Below, piece by piece: positions 1 through 7,042 of a stretch of DNA of 9,533 nt. Every line of letters begins with the position of its first letter. Position 1 is the first letter of the stretch. Where the stretch lies: the NCBI GenBank assembly GCA_902485915.1, contig CABTMH010000192.1, forward strand, positions 1 through 9,533, read 5' to 3'. The position numbers and the translations under genes were made by a program. Origin of the DNA: an uncultured Oribacterium sp. GTDB taxonomy: Bacteria; Bacillota; Clostridia; Lachnospirales; Lachnospiraceae. The notes beneath the pieces were generated by a model. It saw nothing but the letters and a program-made list of their open reading frames with translations, had not been told where the DNA came from and made no database searches.

Positions 1-1348
1 AGTCGCAGCTCACGTACACGAGCTTTTCCGGGGCCATCTGGACGATGGTGTTCAGCGCCTTCTCATCGCAGCCCTTTCGTGGCGGGTCGACACATACGAC
101 GTCGATGCACTCGTCCGGATGTGCTTCATACCAGGCCGGGAGCACTTCTTCGGCCGCACCGACATAGAACTCCGCGTTCGTGATGCCGTTCAGCGCCGCG
201 TTCTGGCGCGCATCCTCGATGGCCTCCGGGATGATCTCGACGCCATAGACCTGCTTCGCCTTCTGGCTCAGGAAAAGTGAGATCGTGCCGATGCCGCAGT
301 AGAGGTCCCAGACATTTTCCGTACCCTGGAGGTCGGCGAATTCGAGCGCCGCGCCGTACATCTCTTCGGTCTGCACCGGGTTCACCTGATAGAAGCTGAG
401 CGGTGAGATGCGGAAGCGGACCTCGCCGATGGAATCCTCGATGTAGCCCGGACCATAGAGATGCACGATCTTCGTACCCATGATCACATTCGTATTTTCC
501 ATATTCACGGAAAAGCTCAGGCTATCCACATGCGGACAGGTCTGCGTATGTTCGATCACGCTGCCTTCTTTTCCCATGTTCTCCACATCCACGGAATCCG
601 CACTGCACGGCGCTGCTCCCGCACTCGCCTGTCCACCATGCCCACAGAGCTTCTCCACCAGCGCGTCCTGGTATGGAAGGCTCGTGCCGTTGATGACGAG
701 GCAGACCATGTGCTGGCCGGAGCGGAAGCCCTTGCGACAGAGCACATGACGCACGAGGCCTTCGCCGCTCTTCTCGTCGTATGGGTCAATGCTGTAGTCC
801 TCCATCCAGGTGACGATGGCGTTCAGTATCGCCTTATTTTCTTCGACGCCGAGGAGGCAGTCCTCGCAGGCGATGACGTCGTGGGTCCGACCGGCGTAGA
901 AACCGGCGATGATCTTTCCGGACTTGTCGCGGCGGATCGGGAACTGTGCCTTATTCCGGTAGCGAAACGGACTCTCCATGCCGACGATCGGCTGGAAGAC
1001 CTCGTCGAGAAGCGCCTTCGGCACCTCGCCGATACGAAGCAGGTTGTTATAGACCTTCTCCTGCTTGAAGTGAAGCTGCGCCGGATAGCGCATCTGCTGA
1101 AGCTGGCAGCCACCGCACTGACGTGCGATCGGACAGGCCGGCGTCTCCCGCGCCGGACTCGGATTCACGAGCTTCACGAGGCGGGCGAAACCGTAGTGCT
1201 TCTTCACCTTCGTCGCCGCGGCGATCACCTCATCCCCGATGACCGTATCCTTGATGAACCAGACGAACTGACCCTCGGTCTTTCCGATGCCGAGCCCCTC
1301 GCTGGAGTAGTCTGTAATTGTCACTTGAAACTGCTGATTCTTTTCCAT
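1..1348 (-). CDS. rlmD: 23S rRNA (uracil-C5)-methyltransferase, RlmD/RumA family, 3'-truncated by window edge
   Basis: SAM-dependent enzyme that methylates C5 of a uracil in 23S rRNA. Read on the minus strand from ATG at 1348, the frame has no stop for 449 codons and leaves at position 2. Seen: an N-terminal TRAM-like segment (about residues 5-60); Fe-S cysteines C72, C78, C81 (C-x5-C-GGC) with C164 as the probable fourth ligand; the QVNP motif at 321-324; SAM motif I around VWDLYCGIGT (346-355); DPPRKGC at 421-427; and VSCD at 446-449, whose Cys448 matches the catalytic nucleophile of the family. The last residues and the general-base glutamate lie outside the window. AGAAGG sits about 6 nt before the ATG, and a TGA stop lies in frame upstream, which fixes the start. 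It is 136 bp downstream of potD on the same strand. Firmicute homologues may modify two sites (RlmCD), so the exact target is uncertain. Residues 235-270 look like an insertion. Confidence 0.93.
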   Translation of the reverse strand, partial: MEKNQQFQVTITDYSSEGLGIGKTEGQFVWFIKDTVIGDEVIAAATKVKKHYGFARLVKLVNPSPARETPACPIARQCGGCQLQQMRYPAQLHFKQEKVYNNLLRIGEVPKALLDEVFQPIVGMESPFRYRNKAQFPIRRDKSGKIIAGFYAGRTHDVIACEDCLLGVEENKAILNAIVTWMEDYSIDPYDEKSGEGLVRHVLCRKGFRSGQHMVCLVINGTSLPYQDALVEKLCGHGGQASAGAAPCSADSVDVENMGKEGSVIEHTQTCPHVDSLSFSVNMENTNVIMGTKIVHLYGPGYIEDSIGEVRFRISPLSFYQVNPVQTEEMYGAALEFADLQGTENVWDLYCGIGTISLFLSQKAKQVYGVEIIPEAIEDARQNAALNGITNAEFYVGAAEEVLPAWYEAHPDECIDVVCVDPPRKGCDEKALNTIVQMAPEKLVYVSCD

Positions 1349-1395
1349 AACATCCTTCTGTTTCCATATTCTTCATGAATGGTCACCACATATAG

Positions 1396-1463
1396 ATTCA
1401 GGCAGGGAGGCCGTGTCGGTCTTCCGGCCCGCTACCGGCTGCCCGACACGGCCCCTGCCTGAT
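1396..1463. repeat. Strong intergenic hairpin between potD and rlmD
   Basis: A long inverted repeat: the left arm (1396-1419, containing CAGGCAGGG and GGCCGTGTCGG) pairs with the right arm (1443-1463, containing CCGACACGGCC and CCCTGCCTGAT), with a small mismatch. The loop holds a further GC-rich CCGG pair. On the minus strand, the direction of potD and rlmD, no U-run follows the stem, so it is not a textbook intrinsic terminator. It may be a partial terminator, a 3' stabiliser of the pot mRNA, or a processing site. Its right arm belongs to the dispersed repeat listed at 1451-1485. Confidence 0.75.
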
Positions 1464-1485
1464 CAGTACACGCGTAAGCAGTAAC
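1451..1485 (+). repeat. Dispersed intergenic repeat, copy 1
   Basis: A 35-bp sequence (core CCTGCCTGATCAGTACACGC, then CAGTAAC) recurs at 7199-7234 in the same orientation with about 32 of 36 positions matching. It ends at the potD stop codon, sharing one base with it (TAG complement at 1485-1487). The other end merges into the hairpin at 1396-1463; AGATTCAGG just left of that hairpin also recurs in the second copy. This suggests a family of small palindromic intergenic elements. No coding capacity is visible. Confidence 0.7.
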
Positions 1486-3194
1486 TACTCTTCCGTCTTC
1501 ACATGCCGGATCTTCTGCACACTGAGCCAGATGATGCCGCCGAAGGCCGCGACCGCGAGGCCCCAGCCCCACCATGGCATGTGCTCGACATTATAGCAGC
1601 GCACATTGACCCACATGCTGTTGATGGCCTGGTTCTTCGCATCATCGAAGAACTGCATGATGCAGGTGCGGTGGATGTTTTCGGTGCTCGGATACTGTGC
1701 ACCGAGCTGCCGGCGGGTCTGCGCCTCCGGAACGGTCAACACATAATCCGGATTTACCGCCTCATCGTCGCCGGTGAAAAAGTAGGTCACATCGTACGGT
1801 ACGGTGTCCTCCTCGCCTTCTTCTGCACCATAGTTCCAGTCGAGGTACTCGAGGATACGCGGATCATCACCACCCGATATGAAGGAGGTGTAGCCGATGT
1901 AGTACATGTTCCGAATCGCGTTATCCGGACGAGACAGGAAGTTGATCCAGGCCTCAGCCGCCTGCTGCTTCGCCGGATCGTCATGGATGCCGTTCTTCAG
2001 CATGATCCAGCCATCGAAGTAGATGTTCGACGCCTCATCCGGCATCGCAAACTCAAGCTCGTAACCATCCTCCTCAGCCTGATCCATGGTATAGACCGCA
2101 TCGCCGGACCACTGGTAGTTGCCCGCCACCTTTCCGGTCACCATATCGGCCTTACCAGAATCGACCTCGAAGCTGTAGACGTTATCCTTCATGCCCTGCA
2201 GCCAGTCCTGCACTCGGTCGATCATCTCCGGCGAGGTGTCGTTTAATCTGCTCTCGAGCTTCTCCTTATAGTCCGGGTCCTCGAGGAAGGCCTCGCTCGT
2301 CAGCTCGTCGTGGTTCAGCGCACCGACCGCGGCGAAGTAGCATTCACGCACACTGTCCTTGATGGTGACGCGCTTCCGGAACTTCGGATTCGTCAGCACA
2401 CCCCAGGTGGAGGCCTCCTCACGGGTCATCAGATCCGGGTTATACACGATGCCGGTGACGCCCCACATATAGCCGGCGGCGTAGCGACTCCATGGCTCGC
2501 CGTGGATCTCGTGGTCCTCGAAGATCTTCCGGAGATACGGGGACACGCCCTTGATATAGTAGTTATGCTCGTCCGTCGTATCGAAGAAGTGCTCAGAAAG
2601 CGGCTGAACCTTCCCCTCACTGATCAGCTTCATAAACATGTACTCGGACGGACAGATGAGGTCGTAGGTATCGCCGAGGGTCAGCATGTTGTAGAGGTCC
2701 TCGTTGGTACCGAAGGTGGAGTACTCGACCTTCACCTTCTGCCCGTAGGTCTCCTGGTACCAGTTCTCGAAGTCCTTCACCAGTGAGTTTTCACCGATGA
2801 TATCCCCGCTTGGGAGGTCAATGACTTCATCAGCGTTCCACCCGCCCTGGTCGATGTACTCCTCCCAGTTGCAGACGCGCAGCGTGATGGTATCGTCAGA
2901 CTTCGGAGCCGCGAAGGCCTCGAGGGTGCCGAGCGATGGAAGGAAGGCACTCAATGCGAGGGTGCCCGCAGCGAGAAGCGCGAGTGCCTTCCGGCCACTG
3001 CCTGCTGCGAAAAGGGCGCGCAGCTTCCGGCCACGCCCCGCTGCGAGAAGGGTGCGCAGCTTCCGGTCACGACCCACTGCGAGAAGGGCACACAGCTTCC
3101 GGCCGCACCCGAATTCCTTCCGCACGTCGTATGCTGTCCGGCGCGTGCCCGATGGAAGCATTGGCCTGCTATAGGATGTAACGATCTTATCCAT
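1485..3194 (-). CDS. potD: Polyamine ABC transporter substrate-binding protein PotD, with extended signal peptide and C-terminal membrane anchor
   Basis: Extracytoplasmic receptor that should capture spermidine or putrescine for PotABC. The frame stays open to 3230, but ATG 3194 is preferred: AAAGGAG lies 7 nt upstream, and the ATG overlaps the potC stop (ATGGATAA), implying translational coupling. This gives 569 aa against about 350 for classical PotD. Residues 29-76 are four 12-residue repeats of GRGRKLRALLAA type; a hydrophobic core and an AFA|AP-like cleavage site follow near residue 95. The mature part begins with the family-typical LRVCNWEEYI (W110, Y113 correspond to ligand-contact positions), then PSEY (182-185), YQWSGDA (360-366) and IYFDGW (391-396). 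Residues 541-559 form a transmembrane helix followed by basic KIRHVK, so the C-terminus is probably cytoplasmic. No lipobox cysteine is visible. Ligand preference cannot be fixed from sequence. Confidence 0.93.
   Translation of the reverse strand: MDKIVTSYSRPMLPSGTRRTAYDVRKEFGCGRKLCALLAVGRDRKLRTLLAAGRGRKLRALFAAGSGRKALALLAAGTLALSAFLPSLGTLEAFAAPKSDDTITLRVCNWEEYIDQGGWNADEVIDLPSGDIIGENSLVKDFENWYQETYGQKVKVEYSTFGTNEDLYNMLTLGDTYDLICPSEYMFMKLISEGKVQPLSEHFFDTTDEHNYYIKGVSPYLRKIFEDHEIHGEPWSRYAAGYMWGVTGIVYNPDLMTREEASTWGVLTNPKFRKRVTIKDSVRECYFAAVGALNHDELTSEAFLEDPDYKEKLESRLNDTSPEMIDRVQDWLQGMKDNVYSFEVDSGKADMVTGKVAGNYQWSGDAVYTMDQAEEDGYELEFAMPDEASNIYFDGWIMLKNGIHDDPAKQQAAEAWINFLSRPDNAIRNMYYIGYTSFISGGDDPRILEYLDWNYGAEEGEEDTVPYDVTYFFTGDDEAVNPDYVLTVPEAQTRRQLGAQYPSTENIHRTCIMQFFDDAKNQAINSMWVNVRCYNVEHMPWWGWGLAVAAFGGIIWLSVQKIRHVKTEE
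2967..3110 (-). repeat. Four tandem 36-bp repeats inside the potD signal-peptide region
   Basis: Units at 3075-3110, 3039-3074, 3003-3038 and 2967-3002 are each exactly 36 bp and in frame, encoding four 12-residue repeats (residues 29-76). The plus-strand core is CTGCGAGAAGGG followed by CAGCTTCCGG. The second and third units match at about 31 of 36 positions; the fourth, next to the hydrophobic core, is most diverged. Each unit encodes G-x-x-R-K-L/A-x-x-L-L/F-A-A/V, a basic patch followed by a short hydrophobic patch. Repeat number could vary between strains without a frameshift. Confidence 0.9.
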
Positions 3195-3996
3195 GTACCG
3201 GCTCCTTTCTCTTCTCTTCCTGGATGGCACGGTAGTTTCCGATGGCCACCACCAGGATCACGATGAGGAAGATCACCGTCGACAGGGCCCAGAGCGCGGT
3301 CTTGATCGTCGTCTGGGAGCCCTTCGTCGCGTTCACGACGTAGGTGCTGATGGTATCGAACATCGCCGGCTTCGTGTAGGTCGCGATGAAGTAATCGTCG
3401 AGGGACAGGGTGATGGCGAGGCCGAAGCCGGAGACGATGCCCGGCATGATCTGCGGGATCACGACCTGCTTCAGCGCGCGGAACGGCGTGGCACCGAGGT
3501 CGAGCGCGGCCTCATAGAGGCTCGAATCCATCTGCTGGATCTTCGGCATGACGTTCAGGAACACAAACGGTGCACTTAAGGTCACATGGCCGATGAGCAG
3601 CGGGATGTAGGTATCCTTGCTGATGCGCATGGCGACGACCATCAGTACACAGATGGAGAAGCCGGTCACGACGTCCGCGTTGATGACCGGAATCTGGTTC
3701 ATCGTGCTCATCGCGGTCTTCACGCGCTCCTTCGAGTAGAAGGCGCCGATGGCACCGAGGCTGCCGAGGATGGTCGCGATCAGCGCCGAGGTGAAGGCCA
3801 GGGTCAGGGTACCGAAGATCATCGTCCGAAGCTCCTCGGTCGTGAAGAGGGTCACATAGTTCTGCAGGGAGAAGCCGCGGATCGTACCGATCGTCGTGGC
3901 ATCCGTGAAGCTGTAGACGGCGAGGATCAGGATTGGCAGATACAGAAGGAGCAGCATCGCCACGAAAAATATGGATTTCCAGAGCTTTTTCATCAC
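3187..3996 (-). CDS. potC: Polyamine ABC transporter permease PotC
   Basis: Inner-membrane permease that pairs with PotB to form the polyamine channel. The 269-residue product matches the usual length. Hydrophobic segments lie near residues 8-29, 62-86, 107-124, 131-150, 186-206 and 235-253. The cytoplasmic EAA loop that docks on the ATPase is clear (YEAALDLGATPFRALKQVVI, 161-180, followed by PQIMPGI). The frame opens at GTG 3996, overlapping the potB TGA by 4 nt, with ATG 3993 the very next codon. AGGAGG lies 9 nt before the GTG and 12 nt before the ATG, so the GTG is slightly favoured. The 3' end overlaps potD by 8 nt. Order and coupling indicate one polycistronic message. Confidence 0.95.
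   Translation of the reverse strand: MMKKLWKSIFFVAMLLLLYLPILILAVYSFTDATTIGTIRGFSLQNYVTLFTTEELRTMIFGTLTLAFTSALIATILGSLGAIGAFYSKERVKTAMSTMNQIPVINADVVTGFSICVLMVVAMRISKDTYIPLLIGHVTLSAPFVFLNVMPKIQQMDSSLYEAALDLGATPFRALKQVVIPQIMPGIVSGFGLAITLSLDDYFIATYTKPAMFDTISTYVVNATKGSQTTIKTALWALSTVIFLIVILVVAIGNYRAIQEEKRKEPVHG
3202..3208 (-). promoter_or_regulatory. potD ribosome binding site within the end of potC
   Basis: AAAGGAG on the minus strand, 7 nt before ATG 3194 and inside the last codons of potC. It decides the potD start over the upstream in-frame ATG at 3230. The same AAAGGAGCCG string precedes potB at the same spacing. Confidence 0.85.
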
Positions 3997-4778
3997 AGTA
4001 CCGAACCTCCTCTCCGGTGGTCATCCTCACCCGTGCCGGTCAGCAGGGTGAAGAGGCAGATAAACGCCAGCAGGATCAGTGCGATCATGGAGCCTCCGTG
4101 CCAGTTGTACGCGGAGAAGTAGCTTCCGATGAGGGATCCCATGATGTAGGTGCTGTTATACAGCATGTCGAGCACGACATAGTTCGTCATCGCCGGCAGG
4201 AAGACCATCGAGATACCGCTGACGACGCCTGGCATCGAGAGCGGCAGGGTCACCTTCCAGAACGCCGTCTTCTCATCCGCGCCGAGATCGGCGGCGGCCT
4301 CCAGCAGGGAGTGGTCGAGTCGTGAAATCGTCGTATAGATCGGAAGGATCATAAACGGCAGGAAATCGTAGCTCATACCGATGACGGCATTCAGAAACGG
4401 ATGCATCGCGAGGTTGCCCTCGAGGAAGGTCAGCACCTCCTTCAGCGCCGTGATGCGCAGTGAGAAATTAATCCACATCGGCATCACGAAGATCATCACG
4501 ATGACCGACTTCGCGCGGAAGTGGCTGGTCGCGAGGATGTACGCGAGCGGATACGCCAGCAGGACGCAGACGATGGTCGTCACTGCGGCGATCGCGAGGC
4601 TGTAGAACAGGGTGCCGACGGTGTTCGGATTCGTGAAAAAGCCGATGAAGTTCATCAGCGTGAACTGTCCGGAGCCGTTCGTGAAGGCATAGTAGAACAG
4701 CACTGCCAGCGGTGCAATCACAAACAGAATCAAAAAGAGCATATACGGGATGCCCAGATTTTTTCTGGAGAAACGCAT
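3993..4778 (-). CDS. potB: Polyamine ABC transporter permease PotB
   Basis: First permease subunit of the polyamine importer; 261 residues, slightly short for the family but complete. The N-terminal hydrophobic segment is near residues 12-32, with further segments near 57-82, 91-108, 128-150, 186-206 and 228-248. The EAA loop is visible (LLEAAADLGADEKTAFWKVT, 158-177, followed by LPLSMPGV). The C-terminus after the last membrane segment is short and charged (TGTGEDDHRRGGSVL). AAAGGAG at 4786-4792 lies 7 nt before the ATG and directly follows the potA TAG stop, so ribosomes finishing potA are well placed to start potB. The TGA stop overlaps the potC start. Confidence 0.95.
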   Translation of the reverse strand: MRFSRKNLGIPYMLFLILFVIAPLAVLFYYAFTNGSGQFTLMNFIGFFTNPNTVGTLFYSLAIAAVTTIVCVLLAYPLAYILATSHFRAKSVIVMIFVMPMWINFSLRITALKEVLTFLEGNLAMHPFLNAVIGMSYDFLPFMILPIYTTISRLDHSLLEAAADLGADEKTAFWKVTLPLSMPGVVSGISMVFLPAMTNYVVLDMLYNSTYIMGSLIGSYFSAYNWHGGSMIALILLAFICLFTLLTGTGEDDHRRGGSVL

Positions 4779-4785
4779 AGATCGG

Positions 4786-4792
4786 CTCCTTT
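4786..4792 (-). promoter_or_regulatory. potB ribosome binding site abutting the potA stop
   Basis: AAAGGAG on the minus strand, 7 nt before ATG 4778. It begins immediately after the potA TAG (4793-4795), leaving only 14 nt between the two genes, which supports co-translation. Confidence 0.85.
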
Positions 4793-6247
4793 CTACTTCT
4801 TGATCGTAAAGCTCATCTTCTCGGTCGGCATGATGAGTCCGACACGGTCACCCATGTTCCAGAGGTCCTCATCGTAGACGGCGAAGTCCTGCTCGAGCTC
4901 GGTGTGGATGATGTAGAGGTAGTGGGATCCGAGGTAGATCAGGTTACTGATGTTGCCCTGGATGAGACCCTCCTCCTGGTTATCGGTCATATCGATGTCT
5001 TCCGGCTGGATGGACGCCATGACGCGGATACGGCTGAGATCGATGACCTCACCGTTCGCATCGATGATGGTACCGTCCTCCTGACGCTTGCCGCCCTTGA
5101 TAAGCTTCGTGAGGCTCGCATGGAGCAGCTGGCCGTTGTACTCGAGACGATAGTCCTTGTTGATATCGACCTGGAAGGTATTCGTATGATCCTCTGCGAT
5201 CATGATGTGAATGCCGTCCGGCTCCAGGCATATACCTACGCGGTCGCCTACATTGGCCGACTTCGTGGAGCGGGCCACGATCTCGTTCTTTCCGGACTGG
5301 ATCGTGATTTCGTAGTGCATGCCCTTGAAGATCACGGCGGTCACGACACCACGGATGGTACCGTTCTCCGGCTTCGTGATCTCGACATCCTCCGGACGAA
5401 CGACGGCGGTGATGTGGGTGCCCTCCGGGACATCATCGACGCACACGAACTCACCACCGCAGAAACGGGTGGTCAGCCGACCGGTCATGATGCCGCCGAA
5501 GATGTTACTCTCACCGATGAAGTCGGCGACGAAGGCGTTCTTCGGCTCGTTATAGATGTCCTCCGGGGTGCCGATCTGCTGGATCTCGCCCTCACTCATG
5601 ACGACGATCTTATCGGACATGGTGAGTGCCTCTTCCTGGTCGTGGGTGACGTAGATGAAGGTGATGCCGAGCTTGTCATGCATGGCCTTCAGCTCGATCT
5701 GCATCTCCTGACGCATCTTGAGGTCGAGTGCGCCGAGCGGCTCATCGAGGAGGAGGATCTCCGGCTCGTTTACGAGCGCACGTGCGATGGCGATACGCTG
5801 CTGCTGACCGCCAGACAGGGTCGACACACTGCGGTCCTCGAAGCCCTCGAGGTCGACGAGGCTCAGCATGCGCTTCACCTTACGATCGATGACATCCTTC
5901 GCCACCTTCTTCTGACGGAGACCGAAGGCGATGTTATCATAGATGTTCATGTGCGGAAAAAGCGCATAGCGCTGAAAAACCGTATTGATCGGACGCTCGT
6001 ATGGCGGAAGTGAGGTGATGGACTTTCCGTTCAGGAGGATCTCGCCCGAGGTCGGGATGTCGAAGCCTGCGATCATCCGAAGGGTCGTCGTCTTACCACA
6101 GCCGGACGGGCCGAGGAAGGTGACGAACTCGCCGCGCTTCACTTCGAGGTTAAAATCATGTACGGCGATGAAACCGTTGTCGTCGTACTGGCGCATCACA
6201 TGCCTGAGCTCGATGATGTTCTCGCTTTTTACTGTTTCGTTTCCCAT
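4793..6247 (-). CDS. potA: Polyamine ABC transporter ATP-binding protein PotA, with tandem TOBE-like tail
   Basis: Cytoplasmic ATPase that powers polyamine import through PotBC. The N-terminal domain has Walker A (GPSGCGKT, 46-53), Q-loop Gln92 in FQRYALFPHM, signature LSGGQ (144-148), Walker B LLLDEP with Glu169, and switch His202. The ADFIGESNIF linker (241-250) leads into a TOBE domain with VRPEDVEI (283-290). The protein is 484 residues, about 100-130 longer than usual for PotA. The extra part (about 360-484) contains a second TOBE-like unit: IQPEDIDM (413-420) mirrors VRPEDVEI, and NMGDRVGLIM (464-473) mirrors NVGDRVGICL. An AAGGGAAAG-type ribosome binding site lies just before the ATG. 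First structural gene of potABCD and 146 bp after the regulator. Confidence 0.96.
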   Translation of the reverse strand: MGNETVKSENIIELRHVMRQYDDNGFIAVHDFNLEVKRGEFVTFLGPSGCGKTTTLRMIAGFDIPTSGEILLNGKSITSLPPYERPINTVFQRYALFPHMNIYDNIAFGLRQKKVAKDVIDRKVKRMLSLVDLEGFEDRSVSTLSGGQQQRIAIARALVNEPEILLLDEPLGALDLKMRQEMQIELKAMHDKLGITFIYVTHDQEEALTMSDKIVVMSEGEIQQIGTPEDIYNEPKNAFVADFIGESNIFGGIMTGRLTTRFCGGEFVCVDDVPEGTHITAVVRPEDVEITKPENGTIRGVVTAVIFKGMHYEITIQSGKNEIVARSTKSANVGDRVGICLEPDGIHIMIAEDHTNTFQVDINKDYRLEYNGQLLHASLTKLIKGGKRQEDGTIIDANGEVIDLSRIRVMASIQPEDIDMTDNQEEGLIQGNISNLIYLGSHYLYIIHTELEQDFAVYDEDLWNMGDRVGLIMPTEKMSFTIKK

Positions 6248-6393
6248 AATTCTTTCCCTTTATATATAAACTGCAGCCGTTCAGGCCGAGGTCCCCGGAG
6301 GGACGGCAACGAACTCCATACGTAGAGGCTACGTGAAATCAAGCCGAGATCCCTTAGCGGCACCAGGCCCTCTGCCTAAACTGTAACTGAAAC
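6248..6393 (-). promoter_or_regulatory. Hairpin-rich leader between the regulator gene and potA
   Basis: A 146-bp gap with no ORF. Short inverted repeats are visible: GTCCC-CGGA-GGGAC at 6291-6304 and ACGTAG-AGG-CTACGT at 6320-6334, plus weaker GCC/GGC pairings at 6276-6286 and 6343-6361. An AT-rich TTTATATATAAA lies just before the potA ribosome binding site, too close to the ATG to be a normal promoter. CTAAACTG at 6376-6383 is one base off the motif repeated upstream of the regulator. It may be an attenuating or processing leader, or hold a potA promoter I cannot resolve. It matches no riboswitch class that I recognise. Confidence 0.45.
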
Positions 6394-6951
6394 TTAAAAC
6401 TCCGGCGGCGTACTGATCCAGAGGAACTTCGCGGGCTTCGCGCTCGGATTCTCGATCCGGTGAACCTGCGTCGTACGGTAGTAGAAGCTCTCACCGGTTT
6501 TCACCGTATACACCTCATCTCCGAAATGCACCTTGATTTTTCCGCTCATCACATAACCGAATTCCTCACCGGTATGCGGCTTATCCTCTTCAAGTGTCTG
6601 ATGCGGGGCCAATGTTACCAGCAGAGGTTCCATCTCGAACTTCTGCGCTGTCGGCACCAGCCATTTACGACAGTTTCCCTGCTCATCCACCTTCTCGAAG
6701 CAGTCCTCTCCGGTAAAGACGATCTGTTCCTGCGTCGATGCCTTAAAAAATTCACCCGGCGTCGTCCCGAGGCACTCGATGAGATCCATCAGCGTCACTA
6801 CCGACGGCGACACCTGCCCCCGCTCCAGCTGCGAGATAAAGCCCTTCGTCAGCTCCGTCCGATCCGCCAGCTCCTGCTGCGTGAGACCGTTCCGGTTCCG
6901 GAGATTCTTGATTTTCCGCCCGATTTCGACGTTCACCTGCTCTGCTGCCAT
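6394..6951 (-). CDS. HTH (XRE-type) plus cupin transcriptional regulator, probable repressor of the pot locus
   Basis: Likely small-ligand-responsive DNA-binding protein controlling polyamine uptake; it resembles the PuuR-like regulators often found beside potABCD in Firmicutes. From ATG 6951 it has 185 residues. A helix-turn-helix spans about 11-66 (IGRKIKNLRNRNGLTQQELA, then TKGFISQLERGQVSPSVVTL), and a cupin domain about 106-182 (PHTGEEFGYVMSGKIKVHFG, 125-144, and the histidine in TQVHRIENP). The frame is open to 7077, but AAAGGA sits 7 nt before ATG 6951 and too close to ATG 6957, and the longer N-terminus has no family resemblance. It is transcribed toward potA. Repeated CTAAACTT-like sites on its own promoter suggest autorepression. 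The ligand, possibly a polyamine, is inferred from neighbours only. Confidence 0.9.
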   Translation of the reverse strand: MAAEQVNVEIGRKIKNLRNRNGLTQQELADRTELTKGFISQLERGQVSPSVVTLMDLIECLGTTPGEFFKASTQEQIVFTGEDCFEKVDEQGNCRKWLVPTAQKFEMEPLLVTLAPHQTLEEDKPHTGEEFGYVMSGKIKVHFGDEVYTVKTGESFYYRTTQVHRIENPSAKPAKFLWISTPPEF

Positions 6952-7042
6952 GAGCATTTCCTTTCTGCTGTATACACGATGATTTCGCCTTCCGTCCCAG
7001 CTGATTCGCATCGTAATCCGGTAAAACCGTGTCATGTACACA

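Noticed and set aside
461..1378. 305-codon plus-strand open frame
   Set aside because: It is antisense to the continuous RlmD frame, which has clear Fe-S, SAM and catalytic motifs; the plus-strand translation has no recognisable domain and is a by-product of GC-rich codon use.
1503..2246. 247-codon plus-strand open frame opposite potD
   Set aside because: Shadow of potD; the sense frame has PotD motifs and a supported start, and this frame shows none.
2967..3110. CRISPR-like array from the regular 36-bp repeats
   Set aside because: The units are directly adjacent with no spacers and encode in-frame protein repeats.
3195..3230. Upstream in-frame ATG for potD at 3230
   Set aside because: It would add a basic 12-residue tail and overlap potC by 44 bp, while ATG 3194 has AAAGGAG at ideal spacing and a short coupling overlap.
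1485..4795. Genome-wide TAG reassignment suggested by the amber codons upstream of the HtrA-like ORF
   Set aside because: potA and potD end at TAG where family homology stops, and the potA TAG directly abuts the potB ribosome binding site, so TAG works as a stop here.
4904..6013. 369-codon plus-strand open frame opposite potA
   Set aside because: Asp/Leu/Val-rich translation typical of antisense to a GC-rich gene; potA is unmistakable on the other strand.
6370..6387. Possible third copy of the intergenic repeat (CTGCCT then GTAAC)
   Set aside because: Only the outer few bases match and the core TGATCAGTACACGC is missing, so chance similarity is as likely.
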